A DNA stretch of 64,000 nt from Arthrobacter sp. B3I9 (GTDB lineage: Bacteria; Actinomycetota; Actinomycetes; Actinomycetales; Micrococcaceae): positions 3,782,001 through 3,846,000 of the forward strand of contig NZ_JAUSYO010000001.1 of assembly GCF_030816935.1 (NCBI RefSeq). The letters are read 5' to 3'. Below, piece after piece: positions 40,564 through 49,144 of the stretch; position 1 is the stretch's first letter, and each line of letters starts with the position of its first letter. The notes below the pieces were generated by a model. That model was given only the letters and a program-made list of their open reading frames with translations, made no database searches and was not told where the DNA came from. The position numbers and the translations under genes are program-made.

Positions 40564-42894
40564 ATGACCACCACCGAAGCTGCTCCCCCGCCCGCGCCCG
40601 GCCACCCCTCCGGACCCGTCGGCGCCGCAGGCACCGCCCCTGAACCCGTCGATGAGAACATCTGGCTGGAGGACATCTACGGCGAACAGCCATTAGCGTG
40701 GGTCCGCGAGCAGAACGCCCGGACGGAGGACCTGCTCGAGGATGGGCAGTACGCCGAACTCGAGGGCAGCATCCTGGAGGTGCTGGACTCGACCGACCGG
40801 ATCGCGATGGTCGGCAAGCACGGCCAGTGGTACTACAACTTCTGGAAGGACAGGGACAACCCCAAGGGGCTGTGGCGCCGGACCAGCTGGGAGAGCTACC
40901 GCGGCGGATCACCCGAGTGGGACATCCTCCTCGATGTGGATGCGCTGTCCGCGTCGGAGGGCCAGGAATGGGTCTTCCATGGGGCCAATTTCCTCCGGCC
41001 GGCAAAGGGCGAGCCGCACCGGCGCGCCCTGCTGGCCCTCTCCCCCGACGGCGGTGACGCCAACCGCTACCGCGAGTTCGACGTCGAGTCCCGCAGCTTC
41101 GTGGACCCCGCCGCCGGCGGCTTCGACCTGCCGACGGCCAAGGGCAACGCCTCCTGGCTCGACGCCGACACGCTGCTGGTGGCCACCACCGCTGAAGGAC
41201 TGCCCGGCACGACGTCCTCCTACGCCCGCACCGGCGTGAAACTGCGCCGCGGCGGCTCCCTGGCCGCGGCAGAGCGGGTATTCGAGATCCCCGAAGACCA
41301 CATGATGGCGCTTGTCGCCCACGACTCCACCCCCGGCTTCGAGCGGACCTTCGCCGTGGACTGGATCAGCTTTTTCGAGCGGACCACCTCGGTGCTGCGG
41401 GACGGCCGCTGGGTGCAGCTCGATGTCCCCGTGGATGTGAACCTCAGCTCGCACCGCGACTGGCTGCTGTTCCGGCCGCAGAAGGACTGGACGGTCAACG
41501 GGACGGCGTACCAGGCGGGGTCCCTGCTCGCCGCCGGGTTCGAGGACTTCCTGGCAGGCAGCCGGGAGCTCGCCGTGCTGTTCACTCCGGATGCCCGCAC
41601 CTCGCTGCAGTCCTGGAGCTGGACCCGGGACTTCCTGCTGCTGAACCTGCTCCGCGACGTGTCCTCGGAAATCCGTGTCCTTGATCCGCTGCGGCCCGGC
41701 ACCGACGGCGCCTGGGCCTCGACCGTCCTGGACGCCTGCCCGCCGCTGCATGACGTCAACGCATACGCGGTCGACGATGAGGACGACGCCGGGGACGCCG
41801 ACGACGACGGCACCGACGGTACCGGTGGCGGCTCCGTGATGGAACGCGAAGCCCCCGGCGCCGGAAACGACTTCTGGCTCGTGGCCACGGGGTTCACCAC
41901 GCCCAGCACCCTAACCCGCGGCACCCTCACCCGCGGAACGCTGAAACAAGCGGAGAGCGCCGAGGACGGCAGCGGCGACGGCGGCCCCGGCGTGGTCAGC
42001 ACGCACGAGGCGATCCGCACCTCGCCGTCGTTCTTCAACGAGGAGGCCTACGAGGTCCAGCAGCACTTCGCAGTGTCCACGGACGGCACCCGGGTGCCGT
42101 ACTTCCAAGTGGCCGGCAAGGACCTTGTGCTCGACGGCCAGAACCCGACCCAGCTCTCCGGCTACGGCGGGTTCGAGGTTTCCCGGACCCCCGCCTACAG
42201 CGGCGTGATCGGCCGCGCCTGGCTGGAGCGCCGCACGGAAGGGTCGTTCGGCCCCGACGGCGACGGACCGCACACCCGCGGGGGCGTCTACGTCGTGGCC
42301 AACATCCGCGGTGGCGGTGAATACGGCCCGTCCTGGCACCGAGCCGCGCTGCAGGAGAACCGCCACCGGGCGTACGAGGACTTCGCCGCTGTGGCTATGG
42401 ACCTCATTTCCCGCGGCGTCACCTCCCGGGAGCGCCTCGGCTGCGTGGGCGGGTCCAATGGCGGCCTGCTGGTGGGCAATATGCTCACCCGCTACCCGGA
42501 ACTGTTCGGAGCCGTGTCCTGTGGTGTGCCGCTGCTGGACATGCGCCGCTACACCAAGCTGTCCGCGGGCTACTCCTGGATCGCCGAATACGGCGACCCG
42601 GACGTTCCTGAGCAGTGGGAGTTCATCAAGACCTTCTCGCCGTACCACCTGCTCCGCGACGGCGTGGAGTACCCGGAAACCTTCATCTGGACCGCCACCT
42701 CGGATGACCGCGTCGGCCCGGTCCAGGCCCGGAAGATGGCCGCACGGATGCAGGCCATGGGAATCCCCAATGTCTGGTTCCATGAAGCGCTCGAAGGCGG
42801 CCACGCGGGCGCCTCCGACAACCGCCAGGCCGCGGCGCTGCAAAGCCGCAGCCAGCACTTCCTGTGGCGGGCGCTGGCCGGAGACGGAGCCTGA
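40564..42894 (+). CDS. Prolyl oligopeptidase-family serine peptidase (S9A)
   Basis: A 776-residue cytoplasmic peptidase: an N-terminal beta-propeller (~res 70-440) and a C-terminal alpha/beta-hydrolase domain. The triad is intact: Ser in GCVGGSNGGLLVGN (~res 630), Asp in TSDDRVGP (~res 717) and His in EGGHAGASD (~res 747), with the family signature NIRGGGEYGPSWH. It would cleave short proline-containing peptides. Unusual is an Asp/Gly-rich acidic insert of ~20 residues in the propeller (around 41775-41830). ATG 40564 is preceded by GGATGGGAAA. Divergent from the FAD protein. Confidence 0.9.
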   Translation: MTTTEAAPPPAPGHPSGPVGAAGTAPEPVDENIWLEDIYGEQPLAWVREQNARTEDLLEDGQYAELEGSILEVLDSTDRIAMVGKHGQWYYNFWKDRDNPKGLWRRTSWESYRGGSPEWDILLDVDALSASEGQEWVFHGANFLRPAKGEPHRRALLALSPDGGDANRYREFDVESRSFVDPAAGGFDLPTAKGNASWLDADTLLVATTAEGLPGTTSSYARTGVKLRRGGSLAAAERVFEIPEDHMMALVAHDSTPGFERTFAVDWISFFERTTSVLRDGRWVQLDVPVDVNLSSHRDWLLFRPQKDWTVNGTAYQAGSLLAAGFEDFLAGSRELAVLFTPDARTSLQSWSWTRDFLLLNLLRDVSSEIRVLDPLRPGTDGAWASTVLDACPPLHDVNAYAVDDEDDAGDADDDGTDGTGGGSVMEREAPGAGNDFWLVATGFTTPSTLTRGTLTRGTLKQAESAEDGSGDGGPGVVSTHEAIRTSPSFFNEEAYEVQQHFAVSTDGTRVPYFQVAGKDLVLDGQNPTQLSGYGGFEVSRTPAYSGVIGRAWLERRTEGSFGPDGDGPHTRGGVYVVANIRGGGEYGPSWHRAALQENRHRAYEDFAAVAMDLISRGVTSRERLGCVGGSNGGLLVGNMLTRYPELFGAVSCGVPLLDMRRYTKLSAGYSWIAEYGDPDVPEQWEFIKTFSPYHLLRDGVEYPETFIWTATSDDRVGPVQARKMAARMQAMGIPNVWFHEALEGGHAGASDNRQAAALQSRSQHFLWRALAGDGA

Positions 42895-42958
42895 GCAGGC
42901 ACGTTTTGCACTGCATGGCCCCTTCTGCGTATCCTTGGTTGGCTAGTTACTAGCAATT

Positions 42959-43046
42959 GGAGACGTGCCAGAGCGGCCGAATGGGCTTCACTGCTAATGA
43001 AGTGTGGGGCACAACTCCACCGGGGGTTCAAATCCCCCCGTCTCCG
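42959..43046 (+). tRNA. tRNA-Ser (anticodon GCU)
   Basis: Class II tRNA: acceptor GGAGACG/CGTCTCC, anticodon stem CTTCA/TGAAG around CTGCTAA (anticodon GCT, reading AGC/AGU), a long variable arm, and T-arm GGGGG-TTCAAAT-CCCCC. Confidence 0.96.
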
Positions 43047-43051
43047 CGTTT

Positions 43052-43078
43052 GGCCCCGGTCCTGGACCGGGGCCTTTT
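43052..43078 (+). terminator. Terminator of tRNA-Ser(GCU)
   Basis: GGCCCCGGTCC and GGACCGGGGCC form a stem with a minimal loop, followed by TTTT. Confidence 0.82.
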
Positions 43079-43279
43079 GCGTTCCCGGAACCGTCCAAGG
43101 CCCCCCGGTGCACCTGGCTTGTGGGTGCGCACGCAGCTCAGGGAAACCGCCCCGGCGCGTCCGGGCACCGGACACCCGAGGCCAACTCGCGGCCCAGATG
43201 GCAGGATGGGGCCCATGTCGAGCAACAACGCCTGGCCAGCGCCGCCTGGCACCCAGCCCGGCGCCGCACCGGTACCTGC

Positions 43280-44791
43280 ATGAGTGAGCCGTCGCCCCCT
43301 TCCAACCCGCCCGGGAAAAGTCCCGTGGAGGCAGCGGCGGGCACTCCCGCGGACAAGTGGAGTCCCCGGCTGGCCCTGCTGGTGGCAGCCACGTTTTTTA
43401 TGGAGTTCCTGGACGGCACCGTCCTGACCACCGCGGTGCCCAGCATCGCGGCGGACTTTTCAGTCCCGTCAGCAGACGTCAACATCACCATGACGGCCTA
43501 CCTGATGACCGTGGCAATGGGGATCCCGCTCAGCGGCTGGCTGGCCGAGCGCTTCGGCGCGCGGTGGGTCTTCTGCCTGGCGATCGCGACGTTCACTGTG
43601 GCCTCACTGATCTGCGCAGTGAGCCAGGACCTGACCATGCTGACCCTTAGCAGGGTGCTGCAGGGTGCGGGCGGCGCCATGATGGTTCCCGTGGGCACGC
43701 TCGTTGTGCTCCGCGGAACCGCAAAAAAGGATCTTCTCCGCGCCACTGCCTACTTGGTGTGGCCCGGGCTGCTGGCACCGGTCCTCGCCCCCTTGGTGGG
43801 AGGCGCACTCACGACGTTCCTTTCTTGGCATTGGATCTTCCTCATCAATCTCCCGCTGGGTCTCGCGGCGTTCCTCGTGGCCCTGCGGCTGGTCCCGACC
43901 GCGCCGGGTGACGACAGCCGGCGCCTCGACTGGCGGGGACTTGCCCTCACGTGCCTGGGCGTGGGGTGCCTCGTGGTGGGTATGGAGCTCGCCGGTGGTC
44001 GCGGCTCCGATGCCTTTGCGGCCCTCAGCCTCACCGGAGGGCTACTGTTCCTTGGCCTTGCGGTCTGGTGGCTTCGGCGGGCGCCCTTCCCGCTGTTCGA
44101 CCTGGGAGTCTTTTCCACCCGCACTTTCCGCGCCACGTCGACCGGCGGCTTCATGTACCGGCTGACCATCAGCGCGGTGCCTTTCCTGCTACCACTCATG
44201 TTCCAGAATGGCTTCGGCTGGGATCCGCTGCGCGCCGGAGCCTTCGTTGCCGCGGTGTTTGTCGGCAATATCGGGATAAAACCGGCCACCACTCCGCTCA
44301 TCCGTCGCTTCGGCTTCAAGCACGTGCTGGTCTTCGCGTCGCTGGCGTCGGCGGCTACATTCGCGCTGTGTGCCATGCTGGACCCCGGAACCCCGGAACT
44401 GCTGATCGTAGCGCTGCTCGTAGCCAGCGGAGCTTTCCGGTCCATCGGTTTCTCGGCTTACGCCTCGGTGCAGTACGCGGACGTCGCCCCCGCCCAGCTG
44501 CCGTCCGCGAACGCTGTTTCCGCCACGCTTGTGCAGCTCGCGGCGGCAGCCGGAATCGCGGTCGCGGCCCTGGTGATACGGATTTCCGGCGCGAGCGGCC
44601 CGTTGCTGGGCGGGATGCTTGCGGCGGGAGAGGCTCCGGTGGCGCCGTACAGGGCTGCGTTCCTGGCGATTGCCGCGATGATGCTCCTAAGCACGCTGGA
44701 CAGCCTTGCGCTGCCCCGCCACGCCGGAGCCGAGGTCAGCCGGCCTGCCCCAGCACCAGCGGCAGAACCGCTCCGGCGCCGGCGAGCCTGA
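43280..44791 (+). CDS. MFS transporter (DHA2-like exporter)
   Basis: A 503-residue membrane protein of the major facilitator superfamily, 14-TM DHA2 type by length and hydrophobicity. Conserved motifs are FLDGTVLTTAVPSIAADF in TM1 (motif D1), GWLAERFGARWVFC (motif A) and LTLSRVLQGAGGAMMVPVG (motif B/C region). It probably exports a drug-like compound by proton antiport. ATG 43280 follows the family N-terminus, although its ribosome site is weak. The last 56 bases overlap the 3' end of recQ on the other strand. Confidence 0.88.
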   Translation: MSEPSPPSNPPGKSPVEAAAGTPADKWSPRLALLVAATFFMEFLDGTVLTTAVPSIAADFSVPSADVNITMTAYLMTVAMGIPLSGWLAERFGARWVFCLAIATFTVASLICAVSQDLTMLTLSRVLQGAGGAMMVPVGTLVVLRGTAKKDLLRATAYLVWPGLLAPVLAPLVGGALTTFLSWHWIFLINLPLGLAAFLVALRLVPTAPGDDSRRLDWRGLALTCLGVGCLVVGMELAGGRGSDAFAALSLTGGLLFLGLAVWWLRRAPFPLFDLGVFSTRTFRATSTGGFMYRLTISAVPFLLPLMFQNGFGWDPLRAGAFVAAVFVGNIGIKPATTPLIRRFGFKHVLVFASLASAATFALCAMLDPGTPELLIVALLVASGAFRSIGFSAYASVQYADVAPAQLPSANAVSATLVQLAAAAGIAVAALVIRISGASGPLLGGMLAAGEAPVAPYRAAFLAIAAMMLLSTLDSLALPRHAGAEVSRPAPAPAAEPLRRRRA

Positions 44792-46949
44792 GGGCCCTTC
44801 CTGCGACGGTCACGGTCCAGCGGCTGTCCACCAGGTCGTCAACGAGCATCACACTCTGTCCCTGCAGTCCGGCGAGTGCCGCTTCCAGGTCCGGGCCCAC
44901 GACAAGCCGGTCCCAGACGCCGGCCAGGCGGTACGCGCTGTTGCCGCCCCGGCCGCCCGTGGGGCCGCCGTGTTCGAGCTGCAGCTGGCCGAGGTACGGG
45001 ATGCGGCCGATCTCCGAGATGCCGCGGGCCAGCGAATCCACCAGCGCCGGCTTGGTGCGTGAAGGCACGCTGATGATAGCCGCCGGCCGTCCGACGCCGC
45101 TCCATCCCGGAGTGCGAGCGTCGCCGGCACCCCATTCCTTCAGAACCTGGACGCAGGCCTGCAGCATGCCGGGATCCACCGTGCGGTCCGGCGCACCGGC
45201 CGCGAAGGTCTCGCGCAGCGCACCGCCCCAGCCGAGGTCCGTGAGCCGCGCCAGGGCCCGGCCGCCGGCCACGTTCTCCTCCGGCTTGATTTTGCCCTTC
45301 ACGCCCACGCCGAGGCGGTCCATGCCGCTGGGCCACTGCAGCCTGGGTTCCAGCGGCACCCCGGCACGGCTCAGCGTCTGCCCGGCGGCTTCAACGGCGG
45401 AGTCCGCGATGTCTGCCGGGAACCATTGGCCGGCGCAGTTGTCGCAGCGGCCGCAGGACTTGGCGGTCTCGTCGTCCAGGACCGAGGTGATGTACTCCAT
45501 CCGGCATCCAGCGGTGTCCTGGTAGATGACCATGGAATCCTGCTCGTCCACCCGGGCTTCGGCGATCCTGCTGTACCGCTCGGCGTCGTACGTCCAGGGC
45601 TGGCCGGTGGAGCGCCAGCCGCCGCCCACGCGTTCCACGGCCCCGTCCACGGCCAGCACCTTCAGGAGCAGTTCCAGCGGCGTCCGGCGAAGGTCCACGC
45701 GTGCCTCGAGCGCCACGGTGGACACCGCGGTTCCCGCTTCGGCGAGCGCAGTCAGAACGGCCGCGGCCTTTTCCTCCGAGGGCATCGAGGCCGTGGCGAA
45801 GTACTGCCAGATGTCGCGGTCCTCCGCGCCGGGCAGCAGCAGCACATCTGCGTTGGCGGCACCTCGGCCCGCGCGGCCCACCTGCTGGTAGTAGGCCACC
45901 GGCGAGGACGGTGCGCCCAGGTGCACCACAAAGCCGAGGTCCGGCTTGTCGAAGCCCATCCCGAGGGCGGAGGTGGCCACGAGGGCCTTGACCTGGTTGT
46001 TCTTGAGGAGCTGTTCGGCACGTTCCCGGTCTGCGGGGTCCGTGCGGCCGGTGTAGGCGAGCACTTCGTGCCCGGCTTCGGCCAGGAGGCGGGCCGTGTC
46101 CTCTGCGGCGGACACCGTCAGCGTGTAGATGATGCCGCTGCCGGGCAGGTCTGAAAGGTGTGTCAGCAGCCAGCCCAGCCGGCCGCGGGAGTCCGGCAGG
46201 CTCAGGACCCCCAGACGCAGCGACTCGCGGCCCAGGGAGCCACGGATGGTCAGCACCCCGGTGCCCAGCTGCTCCTCAATGTCGTGGACCACCCGGGAGT
46301 TGGCCGTGGCCGTGGTGGCCAGGACGGGCACGGATTCGGGCAATTGGGTGATCAGGTCCGCGATCCGGCGGTAGTCGGGCCGGAAGTCATGGCCCCAGTC
46401 CGAGATGCAGTGCGCCTCATCGATGACCAGGAGCCCGGTGCGCCGGACCAGCTCCGGCAGCTGGTTCTCCCGGAAGGACGGGTTGGTAAGCCGTTCCGGT
46501 GACACCAGCAGGACGTCGACCTCGTCCGCGGCCAGCTGCTGGCGGACCGTGTCCCATTCCAGCTGGTTGGCGGAGTTGATGGCAACGGCCCGCACACCGG
46601 CCCGGGCCGCCGCCGCAACCTGGTCGCGCATGAGGGCCAGCAGCGGGGAAACGATCAGGGTGGGGCCGGCACCGCGGCGTCGCAGCAGCAGGGAAGAGAC
46701 GAAATACACTGCCGATTTGCCCCAGCCGGTGCGCTGCACCACGAGCGCCCTGCGGCCGCCGTCCACGAGAGCCTCAATGGCCTCGAACTGGCCGGCGTGG
46801 AATTCCGCGGCCGGGTGACCGACAAGCTCGCGCAGTACTTCCAGGGCCTGTTCCCGCGTTCCGGCGCCCGCGGCTGCACCGGAGCCCGAAGCACCGGCAG
46901 TCGCTGGATCGGAGACAGGAAGGGTTGCAAAGTTCTGGGTATTGGCCAT
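44736..46949 (-). CDS. recQ: RecQ-family DNA helicase with C-terminal phosphoribosyltransferase-like domain
   Basis: A 737-residue superfamily 2 helicase. Walker A RTGWGKSAVYF, the DEAH box in LVIDEAHCISDWGHDFRPDY and motif VI GRAGRG are present; a four-Cys zinc site follows (CRMEY...CGRCDNCAG). The C-terminal ~150 residues differ from E. coli RecQ: KAIIS-type spacing and the signature VMLVDDLVDSRWT match the PRPP-binding loop of type I phosphoribosyltransferases. This helicase-PRTase fusion recurs in actinobacteria; the role of the added domain is unknown. ATG 46949 is the start. Its 3' end overlaps the convergent MFS gene by 56 bases. Confidence 0.9.
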   Translation of the reverse strand: MANTQNFATLPVSDPATAGASGSGAAAGAGTREQALEVLRELVGHPAAEFHAGQFEAIEALVDGGRRALVVQRTGWGKSAVYFVSSLLLRRRGAGPTLIVSPLLALMRDQVAAAARAGVRAVAINSANQLEWDTVRQQLAADEVDVLLVSPERLTNPSFRENQLPELVRRTGLLVIDEAHCISDWGHDFRPDYRRIADLITQLPESVPVLATTATANSRVVHDIEEQLGTGVLTIRGSLGRESLRLGVLSLPDSRGRLGWLLTHLSDLPGSGIIYTLTVSAAEDTARLLAEAGHEVLAYTGRTDPADRERAEQLLKNNQVKALVATSALGMGFDKPDLGFVVHLGAPSSPVAYYQQVGRAGRGAANADVLLLPGAEDRDIWQYFATASMPSEEKAAAVLTALAEAGTAVSTVALEARVDLRRTPLELLLKVLAVDGAVERVGGGWRSTGQPWTYDAERYSRIAEARVDEQDSMVIYQDTAGCRMEYITSVLDDETAKSCGRCDNCAGQWFPADIADSAVEAAGQTLSRAGVPLEPRLQWPSGMDRLGVGVKGKIKPEENVAGGRALARLTDLGWGGALRETFAAGAPDRTVDPGMLQACVQVLKEWGAGDARTPGWSGVGRPAAIISVPSRTKPALVDSLARGISEIGRIPYLGQLQLEHGGPTGGRGGNSAYRLAGVWDRLVVGPDLEAALAGLQGQSVMLVDDLVDSRWTVTVAGRALRLAGAGAVLPLVLGQAG

Positions 46950-47083
46950 TGATTCAGTATCCCAGCCTCCTCGGACAACGATGAAGCCAGGCACTGGCAT
47001 CTGGATAAAGACCGCCCAACAGGCCGCAGTCCGCCGCCTCTTCTCCTCCACACGATCTTAGGCTTCCACGTAAGATAAGACGC

Positions 47084-48502
47084 GTGACTACGGACAAGAC
47101 GAAGACTTTTGATCTCTCGGCCTCCTTCAAGGCCTACGACGTGCGCGGAATTGTGGGCGAATCCATCACCGTGGAAATCGTCGAGGCTGTGGGTGCGGCG
47201 TTCGTCGATGTCCTGGACCTGCAGGGCCAGACAGTGCTGGTCGGTGGCGACATGCGCCCGTCCTCGCCCGAGTTCACCAAGGCCTTCGCCAACGGCGCGG
47301 CCACCCGCGGAGCCAACGTGCAGCTGCTGGACCTGATCTCGACCGACGAGCTCTACTACGCCTGCGGCGCCCTCGACGCTGCCGGCGCCACGTTCACCGC
47401 GAGCCACAATCCGGCGGCGTACAACGGCATCAAGATGGCCAAGGCCGGCGCCGTGCCGATCTCCTCCGAAACCGGGCTCAAGGAGATCCAGGCCCTCGCC
47501 GAGGAGTACCTCAACTCGGGCACCATCCCCGAGGCCGCCAGCCGCGGCCAGATCGGAGTCCAGGACGTCCTCCGCAGCTATTCCGAGTACTTGCGCAGCC
47601 TCGTGGACCTGCGCGGCTCACGGCCGCTGAAGGTCGTCGTCGACGCCGGCAACGGCATGGCCGGCCTGACCACCCCGGCCGTGCTCGGCGATGCCCTGCT
47701 GCCCAAGCTTCCGCTGGATATCGTCCCGCTGTACTTCGAGCTGGACGGCACGTTCCCGAACCACCCGGCCAACCCGCTGGAGCCCGAAAACCTGCGGGAC
47801 CTGCAGACCGCCGTCGTCGAGCACGGCGCGGATATCGGCCTGGCCTTCGACGGTGACGCTGACCGGTGCTTCGTCATCGACGAGCGCGGCGAGCCCGTTT
47901 CGCCCTCGGCTATCACCGGCATGGTGGCCCGCAGGGAGATCGCCCGTGCGCAGGGGCTGGGCGAAGCCAATCCCATCGTCATCCACAACCTGCTGACGTC
48001 CCGGGCCGTTCCCGAACTGGTGGAGCGCCACGGCGGCCGCGCCGTCCGGACCCGCGTGGGCCATTCCTTCATCAAGGCCGTCATGGCTGCCGAGGGAGCC
48101 ATCTTCGGCGGCGAGCACTCCGCCCACTTCTACTTCCGTGACTTCTGGAACGCGGACACCGGCATGCTGGCCGCCATGCACGTCCTCGCAGCGCTGGGCG
48201 AGCAGGAGGGTCCCCTGTCGGAGCTGGGCCGTGAATACGAGCCCTACGTGTCCTCCGGCGAAATCAACTCCGAAATCGAGGACAAGGCCGGCGCCGTGGA
48301 ACGGGTCCGGGCGGACTTCCGGGCCGAGGACGTCAACGTGGACTACCTGGACGGCAGCACCTTCATCGCCGCGGACGGCAGCTACTGGTTCAACCTGCGT
48401 CCTTCCAACACCGAACCGTACCTGCGCCTGAACGTCGAGGCCACGGACAGAGGCACCATGGAACTCGTCCGCGACCGCGTCCTGGCTCTGGTCCGGGGCT
48501 AG
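47084..48502 (+). CDS. manB: Phosphomannomutase/phosphoglucomutase
   Basis: A 472-residue alpha-D-phosphohexomutase. The active-site phosphoserine loop reads TASHNPAAYNGIKM (~res 105), the metal-binding loop DGDADRCF (~res 263), the sugar-binding loop GGEHSAHFYFRDFW (~res 345) and the C-terminal phosphate loop RPSNTEPYLRL. It supplies mannose-1-P or glucose-1-P for cell-envelope glycans and GDP-mannose. Start GTG 47084, divergent from recQ. The next gene begins seven bases after its stop. Confidence 0.92.
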   Translation: MTTDKTKTFDLSASFKAYDVRGIVGESITVEIVEAVGAAFVDVLDLQGQTVLVGGDMRPSSPEFTKAFANGAATRGANVQLLDLISTDELYYACGALDAAGATFTASHNPAAYNGIKMAKAGAVPISSETGLKEIQALAEEYLNSGTIPEAASRGQIGVQDVLRSYSEYLRSLVDLRGSRPLKVVVDAGNGMAGLTTPAVLGDALLPKLPLDIVPLYFELDGTFPNHPANPLEPENLRDLQTAVVEHGADIGLAFDGDADRCFVIDERGEPVSPSAITGMVARREIARAQGLGEANPIVIHNLLTSRAVPELVERHGGRAVRTRVGHSFIKAVMAAEGAIFGGEHSAHFYFRDFWNADTGMLAAMHVLAALGEQEGPLSELGREYEPYVSSGEINSEIEDKAGAVERVRADFRAEDVNVDYLDGSTFIAADGSYWFNLRPSNTEPYLRLNVEATDRGTMELVRDRVLALVRG

Positions 48503-48508
48503 GCGGCG

Positions 48509-49036
48509 ATGGAGAGCCCCGACGCCGGAGCGCACGCAGCCCAAACCGGCACCGACCCGTTACTTCCGGCCGACCCTGCCAAGGATTCGTGGCGCGGGAC
48601 CGTTCCAGAGGCCAGCGCCACCGACCTTGAGAACCTGCTCGGTACCGGAGTCGGCGCAGCCCAGGAGCAGCTGGAGCGCAACGGCGCGTTCCTGCCGTTT
48701 GCCCTTGTGGTCCACAACGACGGCGAAGTCCGGCTGGTGGCAGTCACCCCGGCCGATGCCGCCGAGGGCAGCGACGCAGACTTCGACGCCGACGCAATGA
48801 TCAGCGATCTGACCGAACTGCTCCGGCAGCACCGGGCTGAGTTCCGCGCCGCCGCCGTGGTCTGCGACATCACCCTGCTGGAGGAGGATTCGGACGCCAT
48901 CCACGTGGCCGCCGAGCACCGCGACGGTTCACTCTTTGCTGCCGTCCTGCCGTACACCGCGAACCCGGCAACCCATGAGCTGGAGTTCGGCGAGCTCGCC
49001 GCCGACACGAACGAGCCCGCCGTCTGGGTGGACTAG
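48509..49036 (+). CDS. Hypothetical protein co-transcribed with manB
   Basis: A 175-residue acidic, soluble protein. The N-terminal ~45 residues are probably disordered; the rest is alpha/beta (GAFLPFALVVHNDGEVRLVA, AMISDLTELLRQHRAEF, AAVVCDITLLEEDSDAIHVA, ELEFGEL). No family with a known function was recognised. ATG 48509 is seven bases after the manB stop codon, so translation is probably coupled. Confidence 0.75.
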   Translation: MESPDAGAHAAQTGTDPLLPADPAKDSWRGTVPEASATDLENLLGTGVGAAQEQLERNGAFLPFALVVHNDGEVRLVAVTPADAAEGSDADFDADAMISDLTELLRQHRAEFRAAAVVCDITLLEEDSDAIHVAAEHRDGSLFAAVLPYTANPATHELEFGELAADTNEPAVWVD

Positions 49037-49070
49037 ACCGGGCGGGCCTCCGGCATCCCGGCAACCTACC

Positions 49071-49132
49071 CATCGATTGCTCCGCAACGGCCCTTTTGAG
49101 GGGCCAAAAGGGCACTTGTGGAGCAATCGATG
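49071..49132. repeat. Hairpin repeat A, copy 1
   Basis: CATCGATTGCTCCGCAACGG and the continuing arm to 49098 pair with 49105-49132 (24 of 28 positions) around a 6-base loop. The left arm is repeated at 50756. It lies 12 bases before the 3' end of the FAD oxidase gene. Confidence 0.85.
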
Positions 49133-49144
49133 AGGCAACGACGC

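Noticed and set aside
42959..43046. tRNA-Ser genes as attachment sites of an integrated element
   Set aside because: No integrase and no repeated tRNA 3' end was found near either tRNA-Ser.
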